This document shows, one piece after another, positions 1 to 7,653 of a DNA stretch of 64,000 nucleotides. The DNA is taken from positions 376,001-440,000 of the forward strand of contig NZ_CP045354.1 of NCBI RefSeq assembly GCF_009363435.1, read 5' to 3'. Position 1 is the first letter of the stretch, and the number at the start of each line of letters is the position of its first letter. Under the pieces are notes generated by a model. The model saw only the letters and a program-made list of their open reading frames with translations, was not told the DNA's origin and did no database searches. Position numbers and translations under genes: made by a program. The DNA comes from Labrenzia sp. THAF82 (lineage in GTDB: Bacteria > Pseudomonadota > Alphaproteobacteria > Rhizobiales > Stappiaceae).

Positions 1-1
1 T

Positions 2-400
2 ACGCCCATGCGATATCCTGGAAACTACGGTTTTGTGCCACACACGCTTTGCGGTGACGGCGATCCGATCGATGTGGTGGTTGTCAATCAGCGGCCTATC
101 GTTCCAGGTGCCATTATGAACTGTCGTCCGATCGGTGTGTTGCTTATGGAAGATGAGTCTGGTCAGGATGAAAAGATCATCGCCGTTCCTTCACACAAGC
201 TGAGCAAGCGCTACGACGCGATTTCAGATGTCACTGATCTGCCGGAAATCACCGTCCAGCAGGTCAAGCACTTCTTCGAGCACTACAAGGATCTTGAGCC
301 CGGCAAATGGGTAAAAGTCACCGGTATGGAAGGTGCGGAAGCAGCCAAGAAACTGATCATTGAATCAATTTCGCGGGCGCAAAAAGAAGCCGCAGAATAA
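2..400 (+). CDS. ppa: Inorganic pyrophosphatase, 5'-truncated by the window edge
   Basis: Soluble family I pyrophosphatase, which hydrolyses PPi to two phosphates in the cytoplasm and pulls biosynthetic reactions forward. The visible 132 residues carry the family's YPGNYGF stretch, the metal-binding [10 protein letters not shown] motif and the C-terminal [17 protein letters not shown] block, which matches the E. coli enzyme closely. About 45 N-terminal residues lie upstream of the window; the frame is open from base 2, so the ATG at 8 is internal (T-P-M-R-Y-P-G in the family) and not the start. Confidence 0.95.
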   Translation, partial: TPMRYPGNYGFVPHTLCGDGDPIDVVVVNQRPIVPGAIMNCRPIGVLLMEDESGQDEKIIAVPSHKLSKRYDAISDVTDLPEITVQQVKHFFEHYKDLEPGKWVKVTGMEGAEAAKKLIIESISRAQKEAAE

Positions 401-437
401 GTTCTGCTCACAAAACTGCTGGAAGCCGTGACCGGAT

Positions 438-872
438 TTATCGCTCGGTTGCGGCTTCTATTCGTTCCATGTCCTGATCGGACAAACCGAAATGGTGGCC
501 GATTTCGTGTATGAGGACATGTGCGACTACGTCGCCCAGCGTTTCGTCCATTGCCGCCCAATAGTCCAGAATGGGCCGTCTGAACAGCCAAATCCGGTTG
601 GGCATCTGGCCGGTGCCAACGGCATCGCCGCCTTGTGCCAGCCCTTGACCTTCAAACAGGCCCAGAAGATCATGCGGATCCTCAATCCCGAGTTCATCCA
701 GCACGTCATCGGGTGCATAATCGGCCAGGCTGATCTGCAAATGTCCGCAGCGCAGCAGCAAATCGTCCGGCAGGCCGGCCAGAATTTCGCTCGCCATGGC
801 CTCGAAATCCTTGAGGCCCGGCGCTCTGCGCTCTGACCATCCGCTCCTGCTTATCGGGTTGATAGATGCCAT
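438..872 (-). CDS. Zincin-like metallopeptidase family protein
   Basis: 144-residue protein with a clear zinc-protease signature, HEIGH at residues 122-126, followed by HFGLSDQDM. This arrangement fits the small single-domain family often called 'metallopeptidase family protein' (Pfam Zincin_1), whose substrates are unknown. The N-terminal half (FEAMASEILAGLPDDLL) is also typical of that family. No signal peptide is seen, so it is likely cytoplasmic. It converges on ppa and lies about 50 bp upstream of the next minus-strand gene's stop, so co-transcription with the DsbB-like group is possible but unproven. Confidence 0.85.
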   Translation of the reverse strand: MASINPISRSGWSERRAPGLKDFEAMASEILAGLPDDLLLRCGHLQISLADYAPDDVLDELGIEDPHDLLGLFEGQGLAQGGDAVGTGQMPNRIWLFRRPILDYWAAMDETLGDVVAHVLIHEIGHHFGLSDQDMERIEAATER

Positions 873-922
873 TTTGGTTCCCTGACGGCCCGCAATTCGC
901 GCCGCCGCTCAATTTGTCGTCG

Positions 923-1183
923 CTAACCCATGACGTAGGTAACGAAGAGATAGATCACCAGTCCCAACGCAAACACAACACCGAGCGACCGGCCGATCCG
1001 CGTGCCAATTATCTCGATCCGGTCTTCTGGATCCTTGTCTGCGGCGTTGAGGTGGCTCTTGGCTCTGTCCGCCATGCGCACGAAGGTCGAACCGACGATG
1101 GTTTCGCTTTCCGCTTCAACCCTGTCGATTGCTCTTAGCGCTTCTTCGCGCTGCTTTTCCTTTGGGTGCTTGGATCCGCTCAT
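923..1183 (-). CDS. Small single-span membrane protein coupled to the DsbB-like gene
   Basis: 86-residue protein with a charged soluble N-terminal part (KEKQREEALRAIDRVEAE) and one C-terminal membrane segment at about residues 65-84 (SLGVVFALGLVIYLFVTYV). The ATG at 1183 is chosen because it overlaps the stop of the upstream DsbB-like gene by 4 bases, which indicates translational coupling. A longer open frame reading back to 1396 only mirrors the DsbB gene. The family is not recognised. Its link to disulfide chemistry is inferred only from the coupling. Confidence 0.7.
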   Translation of the reverse strand: MSGSKHPKEKQREEALRAIDRVEAESETIVGSTFVRMADRAKSHLNAADKDPEDRIEIIGTRIGRSLGVVFALGLVIYLFVTYVMG

Positions 1184-1704
1184 GCGCCTATCGTTGTTTG
1201 ATTTTCGCGCCGTTTCAACAGAAAAGCGGACAAAAGCGCAAGAGCGGCAAGACCGGCGGAGGCAACAGCGTTCCAGCCCGCAAAGGATAGGCCGAGCATC
1301 CGCCAGCTGGCCTCCGTGCAGCTGACGACGCGTGTCGACTGAAGCGTCTGAAGCATGTTTGCGGCTGAAGCCGGCGCAGCGCTCCCGCCGCCGCAATCAT
1401 TCGGTCCGTCCCAGAACTGCCATTCTGCACCCGATTGGTAGATGCCCAATCCGGCGCCATAGACGAAAACAGCTGCCACCGCCAGTAGCGTCAGCAATGC
1501 CATTCCGCTGCGTCCACGAATATGCAGGATGAAAGCCACAACAGTGAGCGGCAGGCCGACATAATAGGGAATTCTCTGCTCCAGGCAGAGCTTGCAAGGG
1601 ATATAGCCGCCGATCAGCTGGAAACCCCAGGCAGTTGCAATGACTGCCAGCCCCGCGACAAAAATCAGCCCAATCAGGTTTTGCGCCATCCGGTCCGCCG
1701 ACAT
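1180..1704 (-). CDS. Disulfide bond formation protein B (DsbB-like)
   Basis: Inner-membrane quinone oxidoreductase of the DsbB family, which reoxidises the periplasmic thiol oxidase DsbA. The 174 residues contain about four hydrophobic segments. The first redox pair is C37-K-L-C40, just after transmembrane segment 1. A second pair, C104 and C129, lies in the large periplasmic loop, in the usual DsbB arrangement. EQRIPYY follows the CxxC as in other DsbB proteins. The stop overlaps the start of the small membrane protein downstream by 4 bases. No dsbA is seen in the window. Confidence 0.9.
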   Translation of the reverse strand: MSADRMAQNLIGLIFVAGLAVIATAWGFQLIGGYIPCKLCLEQRIPYYVGLPLTVVAFILHIRGRSGMALLTLLAVAAVFVYGAGLGIYQSGAEWQFWDGPNDCGGGSAAPASAANMLQTLQSTRVVSCTEASWRMLGLSFAGWNAVASAGLAALALLSAFLLKRRENQTTIGA

Positions 1705-1720
1705 CGCACCCTCGTTCGGT

Positions 1721-2299
1721 TTAGATAAATTTGATCAACAGGAAGCCGCCGACCAGCAGCACCACAAATATGGTGAACATGAGACCGAGGCGTTTTTCGA
1801 TAAACTCCTTGATCGGTGGGCCGAAAACATAGAGCAGTCCGGCGACGATAAAGAAGCGTATGCCCCTGGAAACAATGCTTGCCAAGATGAATACCGGCAA
1901 ACTCAGGCCTGCTACACCCGAAGCGATGGTGATGACCTTGTAAGGAAACGGGGTCAAGCCGGCTATGAAGACGAACCACCAACCCCAGTCATTGAACACG
2001 ACCCGAAACTCGTCGAACTTGTCCATTTTTCCATAGAAGGAAAGGATCGGTTGAGCGACCTGCTCAAACAGGAACATGCCGATAAGATATCCGAGAATAC
2101 CGCCGGCAACGGAGGTCAACGTGCACAAAAATGCATACCACCAGGCCTTTTCCCGGCGGGCGATGACCATCGGGATCAAAAGGATATCTGGCGGGATCGG
2201 AAAGAAGGAACTCTCGACGAAAGAAACGGAGCCCAGCGCGGCGGGTGCGCGCGGTCCGGCAGCGAGGGACAGTGTCCAGTCATAAAGGCGTCTCAACAT
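1721..2299 (-). CDS. YqaA/DedA-like membrane protein
   Basis: 192-residue integral membrane protein with several hydrophobic stretches. It carries the SFVESSFFPIPPDILLIPMV segment near the N-terminus and the later GLTPFPYKVITIASG motif, both hallmarks of the YqaA branch of the DedA (SNARE-associated, PF09335) superfamily. DedA-superfamily proteins are linked to lipid-carrier flipping and membrane homeostasis; the substrate of this branch is not established. It lies 16 bp upstream of the DsbB-like gene on the same strand, so the three minus-strand genes from 2299 to 923 probably form one operon. Confidence 0.88.
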   Translation of the reverse strand: MLRRLYDWTLSLAAGPRAPAALGSVSFVESSFFPIPPDILLIPMVIARREKAWWYAFLCTLTSVAGGILGYLIGMFLFEQVAQPILSFYGKMDKFDEFRVVFNDWGWWFVFIAGLTPFPYKVITIASGVAGLSLPVFILASIVSRGIRFFIVAGLLYVFGPPIKEFIEKRLGLMFTIFVVLLVGGFLLIKFI

Positions 2300-2462
2300 G
2301 CCGCCTCCATAACTGGAGAGGGGTTAAAAGTCACCTACGGAAATAAGCTCAGCCTGTCACTTTTTGGGGTGTCCGGCACTGGAATGCGGATCGAGTTTGT
2401 TTTTTTGAGGCTGCGAAGAAGAGTTGAAAGCGTGGCCGCGAATGGGCTGAGCGTTTGAACAG

Positions 2463-2547
2463 TGGTGCCCCCCGCCGGAATCGAACCGGCACTCCCGAAG
2501 GAACGGGATTTTGAATCCCGCGCGTCTACCAGTTCCGCCAGAGGGGC
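2463..2547 (-). tRNA. tRNA-Leu (anticodon CAA)
   Basis: 85 bases including an encoded 3' CCA. The acceptor arms GCCCCTC and GGGGGGC pair (one T-G wobble). The anticodon arm has a CGGGA/TCCCG stem with loop TTCAAAA, giving anticodon CAA for leucine UUG codons. A long variable arm (class II tRNA) and a T arm with loop TTCGATT follow. It stands alone on the minus strand. Confidence 0.97.
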
Positions 2548-2821
2548 AACTGACACCGGAGAGCGTGCCTATCATGCAGTCTTGGAGGATGCAAGCGGTT
2601 AGAGAAGAAAGCGGTGTGTCTGTTTTATGCAGTCAGGTGAAACGGATAAAGGAAGCCTTTAAATTGTCGGGATCAAAAGGCCCGCACATCGGATGATGCG
2701 TCCTGAGCCCGAAAGTGTTCCACTATCCCAAGCGCCGACTCAAATTACTTAGCCTGCGAAGAAAAGCGCAAATTGTGCGCTTTTTCTGGACAAGCTGATT
2801 TACCTTGGATAGAAAATTTGC
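2548..2821. other. Intergenic region between tRNA-Leu and the CYTH-CHAD gene
   Basis: 274 bases that should hold the divergent promoters of the tRNA (minus) and the CYTH-CHAD gene (plus). No convincing -35/-10 pair, repeat or hairpin was seen. Confidence 0.5.
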
Positions 2822-4387
2822 ATGAGTAAATCAGGACGTGAAATCGAGCTTAAGCTCGAACTTGACCCAATGGCGCAAGATGCCATGAAACGCGCTGGTA
2901 CCATTGAAGGTTTTACGGCCAGCAGGTCGGTTACCAAGACCCTGCAATCCATCTATTTTGATACACCGGATCAGGCATTGCGCAGGGCTAAAATCTCCTT
3001 GCGTGTGAGGAAGTCGGGGCGCAGTTGGGTGCAAACGGCCAAACTGGGCACCGGCGTGATGGGCGGTCTGTCATCGCCAATTGAATCCGAGCACCCTGTG
3101 AAGAGCCGGGCTCTCGATTTTTCCGTTATCGAGGATCCGTCAGTCCAGGAAAAGCTCAGCGATATCATTGGCGAAAAGCCTTTGAGTGAATGCTTTGAAA
3201 CGGTTATAAAGCGGACCACCCGCGAGCTGACCTGTGCGTCAGACGGTTCGCATATCGAGATTGCTTTTGATGCCGGAAACATCCTGGCGGGCTCTGGCAG
3301 CCAGCCGCTGGTTGAGCTGGAAATGGAACTGAAAGCGGGTCCAAGCCTTTCGATCTATGAAGCTGCGAAAGCACTTTTGAAGGATGTGCCCTTCCGGTTT
3401 TCTCCCTTCAGCAAAGCCGAGCGGGGTTTCCGGTTTTCCGAAGGCGTCGCGGAGGATGAACGAAAGCCGTTTTTTGCCAAAGCGATCAGTTTTTCAAAAG
3501 GGTCCAGCGTCGAGCTTGCGTTCCGCGATGTCCTGCGTTCCTGCCTCACACAGATTTCGGAAAACCGGCTTGCGGTCCTCGCATCGGAAGATCCTGAAGG
3601 GCCTCATCAGCTCCGGGTGGGCCTGCGTCGTTTGAGAAGCGCATTCCGGCTTTTCAGGCCTATCCTTTATCCGGCAACGGCAGCGCCTCTGGATCAGATG
3701 GCGCGCAAGATTGCGGCCGAGGCCGGAGCCTTGCGCGATCTTGATGTTCTGATCGACGAGATCGTGTCGCCGCTTGTCGATAAGGCTCCCGAAACGCTTT
3801 CCTTCGATGCACTGCTGGGCACGCTGAATGCTTTGCGAGGGCAAGACACGCGCAAGACACTGACCGATCATCTGCAATCGGAGGAAGTGAACGCCTTTCT
3901 GCTGGACCTTGCCGCCTATACGGAAGGTCGGGGTTGGCTCGATCCGGAAAATTTCGATCAAACAGCACTGCTTGCACAACCTATCGAAAGTCACGCTAGC
4001 AAAGCGCTTGCCAAACAATGGAAGAAGGTTCTGAAATTCGGCAAGCGCCTGGAGGATTTGACGATCCCAGAGCGACATGAAATGCGCAAGGCTATGAAGA
4101 AGATGCGCTATGGCATCGAGTTTTACGGCAGCCTTTATCCGCAGGAGACGGTCAAACCGTTCCTGAAGAGAATGAAGAAACTCCAGGACATTTTCGGTTA
4201 TCTGAATGATGTCGCCATGGCGGAGAGTCTGCCTGAAAAATGCAAGGTCAGCGGAGCGGGCGAACTTGCCGCAACCCAGGCTATCGGCTTTGTCATCGGT
4301 TGGCATGAGGCTCAATGCCAGTCCAAATGGCAACACGCCAAAGGCTACTGGGAAGCTACACGCGAAACGCCAAAGTTCTGGACGTAA
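2822..4387 (+). CDS. CYTH and CHAD domain protein
   Basis: 521 residues. The N-terminal CYTH domain (about 1-205) begins with the defining acidic/basic EIELKLEL motif, followed by SLRVRKSG and later VELEMELK; CYTH tunnels bind triphosphates, and bacterial members include inorganic triphosphatases. The CHAD domain (about 225-510) is an all-helical histidine-rich fold starting around HQLRVGLRRLRSAF (near residue 261) with a second HEMRKAMKKMRYGIEFYG repeat; CHAD domains bind polyphosphate. The fusion suggests polyphosphate or triphosphate metabolism. The gene is monocistronic and converges on gadC. Confidence 0.92.
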   Translation: MSKSGREIELKLELDPMAQDAMKRAGTIEGFTASRSVTKTLQSIYFDTPDQALRRAKISLRVRKSGRSWVQTAKLGTGVMGGLSSPIESEHPVKSRALDFSVIEDPSVQEKLSDIIGEKPLSECFETVIKRTTRELTCASDGSHIEIAFDAGNILAGSGSQPLVELEMELKAGPSLSIYEAAKALLKDVPFRFSPFSKAERGFRFSEGVAEDERKPFFAKAISFSKGSSVELAFRDVLRSCLTQISENRLAVLASEDPEGPHQLRVGLRRLRSAFRLFRPILYPATAAPLDQMARKIAAEAGALRDLDVLIDEIVSPLVDKAPETLSFDALLGTLNALRGQDTRKTLTDHLQSEEVNAFLLDLAAYTEGRGWLDPENFDQTALLAQPIESHASKALAKQWKKVLKFGKRLEDLTIPERHEMRKAMKKMRYGIEFYGSLYPQETVKPFLKRMKKLQDIFGYLNDVAMAESLPEKCKVSGAGELAATQAIGFVIGWHEAQCQSKWQHAKGYWEATRETPKFWT

Positions 4388-4409
4388 TCGAGCTTTCCGG
4401 AAATGAAGG

Positions 4410-4424
4410 CCTGGAACCTCCAGG
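4410..4424. other. Short hairpin between convergent genes
   Basis: CCTGGA-ACC-TCCAGG, a perfect 6-bp stem with a 3-base loop, between the CYTH-CHAD and gadC stop codons. There is no T-run after it on either strand, so it is at best a weak terminator. Confidence 0.3.
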
Positions 4425-4494
4425 AGCTGTTATCTTTGGTCAGATGATCATTGCCAAGGAAAGGCGCATCTTTTTCGGTCGCGATTGCGGAACC

Positions 4495-5958
4495 TCATGT
4501 TTCCTCTTCTTCCACCTTCACCCACGAAGGTCGCTTCAGCGAGTGTATGAGGATGGGGAGACCCGTAAAGACAACAAAGCCTGTTGCCACGACGGCGACA
4601 TAGCTCGTCGGGCTTCCAACCGGCAGTTGGGTGGGCGGAAAGAATGAAGTCACGAATGCAAAGGCGACACCGGCGAAGCCGATACCCGCAATCGCCATCA
4701 TTCCGGCCATGCCACCGGGCACTTTGTAGGATCGTGGCATTTCGGGATGGGTGATGCGTAGGCGTACTGCAGCTGCATACATCATCATGTACATCACCAG
4801 ATAGAGTGTAATGGTCATCGCGGAGAGCAGAAAGAAGGCCACGGAGACGTCTTTCAGGAAGAAATAGAGTGACGCGAGAACCGTGACGATGCAGCCCTGC
4901 ACCAGCAGGATGACCACCTGAATGCCATTCTTGTTGGTCTTTGCAAGAAGTGGCGGCAGCTCACCGTCGCGTGCCGTGCGCAAGAGGCCTCGGCTCGGTC
5001 CGGTGATCCACGACATCACGCCGGCAAGTGCCCCGAGCGCAATCAAAAGCGCGAGAATTGGAACCAGCCAGCTTAAGCCGAAACCTCCCAATGCGATGCT
5101 GAAGGCCTGCATCGGCCCCTGGTCGAGTGCAATCTTGTCTGCAGGAACAATTGCTGCCAGGGCCAGCGACCCGAGCAGAAACAACACCACGATCACAAGC
5201 ACCGAAAGCAAAATGGCTTTCGGGAAATCGCGATGCGGATCCTTGAGTTCATTGGCGTGGACCGCATGTACTTCAACGCCAGCGAACAGCAACACGATAC
5301 CGCCCAGAAAGGCGATGGACGAAAGCCCGGTAATGTGCGGGAAAAGCCGGATGTGAGCGTGAGCGCCTTCCGCTGCGGCTGGCAGGAAAGCGATGACATT
5401 GCCTTCCGCGATCCACGCCGCACCAAGCGCGATGATCAGAAGGCCGGGAACGACGGTTCCCAATACAAATCCGATGGATGTGAAGCGCGCGGCGGCGCTG
5501 GTGCCGGTCAATGCGATTGCGGTTGCGAACCAGTAAGCGCAGATGATGACCGTTCCTGTGTAAATTCCGTCATCGGCCAAGTTTGGCTTGCCGATGACGT
5601 AGGCCAGAGAAGCCGCAGCAAAGGCCAGTACGGTCGGGTACCAGACCACATTCTGGATCCATTGCAGCCAGATGGCGACAAAGCCGGCACGCGCCCCGAA
5701 GGGTGCTTTCACCCAATCGTAAACGCCGCCCGTGGAGCGGGCGAACATACCTCCAAGTTCTGCAGCAACAAGTGCGGCAGGAACCAGAAAAATGATTGAC
5801 GCAAAGCCGATGTAAAACAGCAGCTCGGTGCCTTCGTCCGCCATCAGCGGCAGGCCGCGCAGGCTGACCACGGCGGCGACTGTCATCATGGCAAGACCAA
5901 GCACGGAGATCCTTCCGGCTCCGGAGGTCTTGCCGCCAGGCTGTGCTGTCTCGCTCAT
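4495..5958 (-). CDS. gadC: Amino-acid antiporter, GadC-like (glutamate/GABA)
   Basis: 487-residue APC-superfamily transporter with about 12 hydrophobic segments, an N-terminal SVLGLAMMTVAAVVSLRGLP unwound-helix region and a GVYDWVKAPFG stretch typical of the glutamate:GABA antiporter branch. It sits directly downstream of gadB, which supports a role in importing glutamate and exporting GABA. The ATG at 5958 is preferred: GGGAAG lies about 8 bases upstream. A GTG at 5967 overlapping the gadB stop (GTGA) is an alternative and would add three residues. Transport specificity is inferred from context. Confidence 0.87.
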   Translation of the reverse strand: MSETAQPGGKTSGAGRISVLGLAMMTVAAVVSLRGLPLMADEGTELLFYIGFASIIFLVPAALVAAELGGMFARSTGGVYDWVKAPFGARAGFVAIWLQWIQNVVWYPTVLAFAAASLAYVIGKPNLADDGIYTGTVIICAYWFATAIALTGTSAAARFTSIGFVLGTVVPGLLIIALGAAWIAEGNVIAFLPAAAEGAHAHIRLFPHITGLSSIAFLGGIVLLFAGVEVHAVHANELKDPHRDFPKAILLSVLVIVVLFLLGSLALAAIVPADKIALDQGPMQAFSIALGGFGLSWLVPILALLIALGALAGVMSWITGPSRGLLRTARDGELPPLLAKTNKNGIQVVILLVQGCIVTVLASLYFFLKDVSVAFFLLSAMTITLYLVMYMMMYAAAVRLRITHPEMPRSYKVPGGMAGMMAIAGIGFAGVAFAFVTSFFPPTQLPVGSPTSYVAVVATGFVVFTGLPILIHSLKRPSWVKVEEEET

Positions 5959-5963
5959 CTTCT

Positions 5964-7352
5964 TCACTTCCCGTGATGAAAGGTTGGTCCGGCTTCTATG
6001 TTCGACAACGGATTGCGATCCAGGAAAGCAATTGTTCGCTTCATGTCGTCCACCAGCAATGCCATAAGATCGCGGCCCATTCCGTGTCGAACGAGGACAC
6101 GCTGCACGACCAGTTCATGCCTGTCCTTTGGAAGCGGGTAAGAGGCGATCTGCCATCCCCTCATTCGCATGCGTTCGGAAACATCATAGAGCGTGTAACC
6201 GCGCTCGGTGCTGTTCTTCAAAGAGTAACAGGCTGCAGGCAAACCTCCGTCACCGTTGTAGAGAATGTCGAAGTGACCGGTTTTTTCCAGTTCGTCAGCG
6301 AGGTACTGGGCGGCAGCGGCGCATGCGCCCTGAACATCGGTATAGCCCTTTTTGCCGAGCCGGAGGAACTGATAGTACTGCGCGATGATTTCGCCGGCAG
6401 GCCGGGAAAAGTTCAGGGCGAAAGTCGGAACCTGACCGCCCAGATAATCGACATTGAAGATCAGTTCTTCAGGCAGGTCCTCTTTTTCGCGCCAGACAAC
6501 CCAGCCGACCCCTAGGGGCGCCAATCCATATTTGTGGCCTGAAGCATTGATGGATTTGACGCGGGGCAGTTTGAAATCCCAGACGACGTCCTCGTGCAGG
6601 AATGGTGCGATAAAGCCGCCGGAGGCAGCGTCGATATGCAGCGGAATATCAAGGCCACGTTCGGCCTGGATCTGATCCAGAATGGCTGAAATCTGCTCAA
6701 CAGGTTCATAAACGCAGGTGAAGGTTACTCCGAGCGTAGCAACTACACCGATGGTGTTTTCGTCAACCGCATCCGCCACCTGGTCCGGACGCATTCCCAA
6801 TTCGCCATCGAGGATCGGCAGCTCACGGAGCTCTATGTCGAAGTATCGGGCGAATTTGTGCCAGCAGATCTGTACGGGCCCGCAAATCAGGTTTGGTTTG
6901 TCAGCAGGCTTGCCTTCCGCCTCGCGCCGCTTGCGCCATTTCCATTTAAGGGCCAAGCCGCCCAACATGGCCGCTTCCGAAGATCCCGTTGTCGAGCATC
7001 CTTGCGTCGCTCCCGCCTCGGGCGCATTCCACAGATCGGCCAGAATGTGCACGCAGCGGTTCTCGATTTCCGCAGTCTGAGGATACTCGTCCTTGTCGAT
7101 CATGTTCTTGTCGACACAGTCCGTCATCAGCTTTTGAACTTGCGGCGACGCGTAAGTGGTGCAGAAAGTCGCCGTGTTCTGGCGAGAGTTGCCGTCAAGA
7201 AGCAGCTCATCGTGAATGAGGTTGTAGACCGTGTCCGCGAGAGATGAATTCTCAGGCATCCTGTATTTCGGCAAGGGCTGTTCGGACAAGTCGCGAGTGT
7301 AGATATCGAAAACTTCGTCACGCCGGCTGGAAGACGTTTGGTAGAGAGGCAA
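5964..7352 (-). CDS. gadB: Glutamate decarboxylase (PLP-dependent)
   Basis: Converts glutamate plus a proton to GABA and CO2, giving acid resistance or GABA production. The 462 residues align along their whole length with E. coli GadB: LDGNSRQNTATFC, CGPVQICWHKFARY, HIDAASGGFIAPF and the PLP lysine in SGHKYGLAPLG (K274 here). The C-terminus is FHHGK, retaining histidines as in the pH-sensing tail of E. coli GadB. A TTG at 7352 is preferred as start because AAGAGGAG lies 7 bases upstream; a longer ATG frame at 7394 lacks such a site. It is probably co-translated with gadC. Confidence 0.94.
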   Translation of the reverse strand: MPLYQTSSSRRDEVFDIYTRDLSEQPLPKYRMPENSSLADTVYNLIHDELLLDGNSRQNTATFCTTYASPQVQKLMTDCVDKNMIDKDEYPQTAEIENRCVHILADLWNAPEAGATQGCSTTGSSEAAMLGGLALKWKWRKRREAEGKPADKPNLICGPVQICWHKFARYFDIELRELPILDGELGMRPDQVADAVDENTIGVVATLGVTFTCVYEPVEQISAILDQIQAERGLDIPLHIDAASGGFIAPFLHEDVVWDFKLPRVKSINASGHKYGLAPLGVGWVVWREKEDLPEELIFNVDYLGGQVPTFALNFSRPAGEIIAQYYQFLRLGKKGYTDVQGACAAAAQYLADELEKTGHFDILYNGDGGLPAACYSLKNSTERGYTLYDVSERMRMRGWQIASYPLPKDRHELVVQRVLVRHGMGRDLMALLVDDMKRTIAFLDRNPLSNIEAGPTFHHGK

Positions 7353-7367
7353 GTGAGATCTCCTCTT
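7353..7367 (-). promoter_or_regulatory. Ribosome binding site that decides the gadB TTG start
   Basis: On the minus strand AAGAGGAG is followed by ATCTCAC and then TTG. The 7-base spacing is ideal, and the complement to the 16S tail is stronger than at the upstream ATG (7394). Confidence 0.6.
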
Positions 7368-7600
7368 GGTCACGGTGTCGCGAAAACCACGCACACCGCA
7401 CCTTAGGCGTGTCCCGATAGCCCTTCAAGCACAGGTTCAACGCAAACTTAAGAACCGTTTCTTTCAACGAGACCGGTGGGCACAAGCGAAACAGATCAAT
7501 GGGTTATGTCAGTGAGGCGGTCAAAAGAGGCCCATCCGGTGCCAACAGTCTGCCGGCAGGTTCTATGATCCGCGCAAGTGACAGATTTGTTCAAAACGAC

Positions 7601-7628
7601 AAAAAAAGGCGCGGTTGTGCGCCCTTTT
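7601..7628 (-). terminator. Rho-independent terminator of the chemoreceptor gene
   Basis: Stem GGCGC (7608-7612) and GCGCC (7619-7623) with loop GGTTGT. On the minus strand it is followed by seven T residues, just after the chemoreceptor stop codon. The opposite side also has CTTTT, so it may work in both directions. Confidence 0.8.
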
Positions 7629-7653
7629 CTCAAGTTTCTCAGTCAATTGGTGT

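Noticed and set aside
1640..2458. 272-codon plus-strand open frame opposite the YqaA-like gene
   Set aside because: It mirrors a gene with clear family motifs and shows no recognisable protein features.
3494..4336. 280-codon minus-strand open frame opposite the CYTH-CHAD gene
   Set aside because: Shadow frame; the plus-strand protein has both domains intact.
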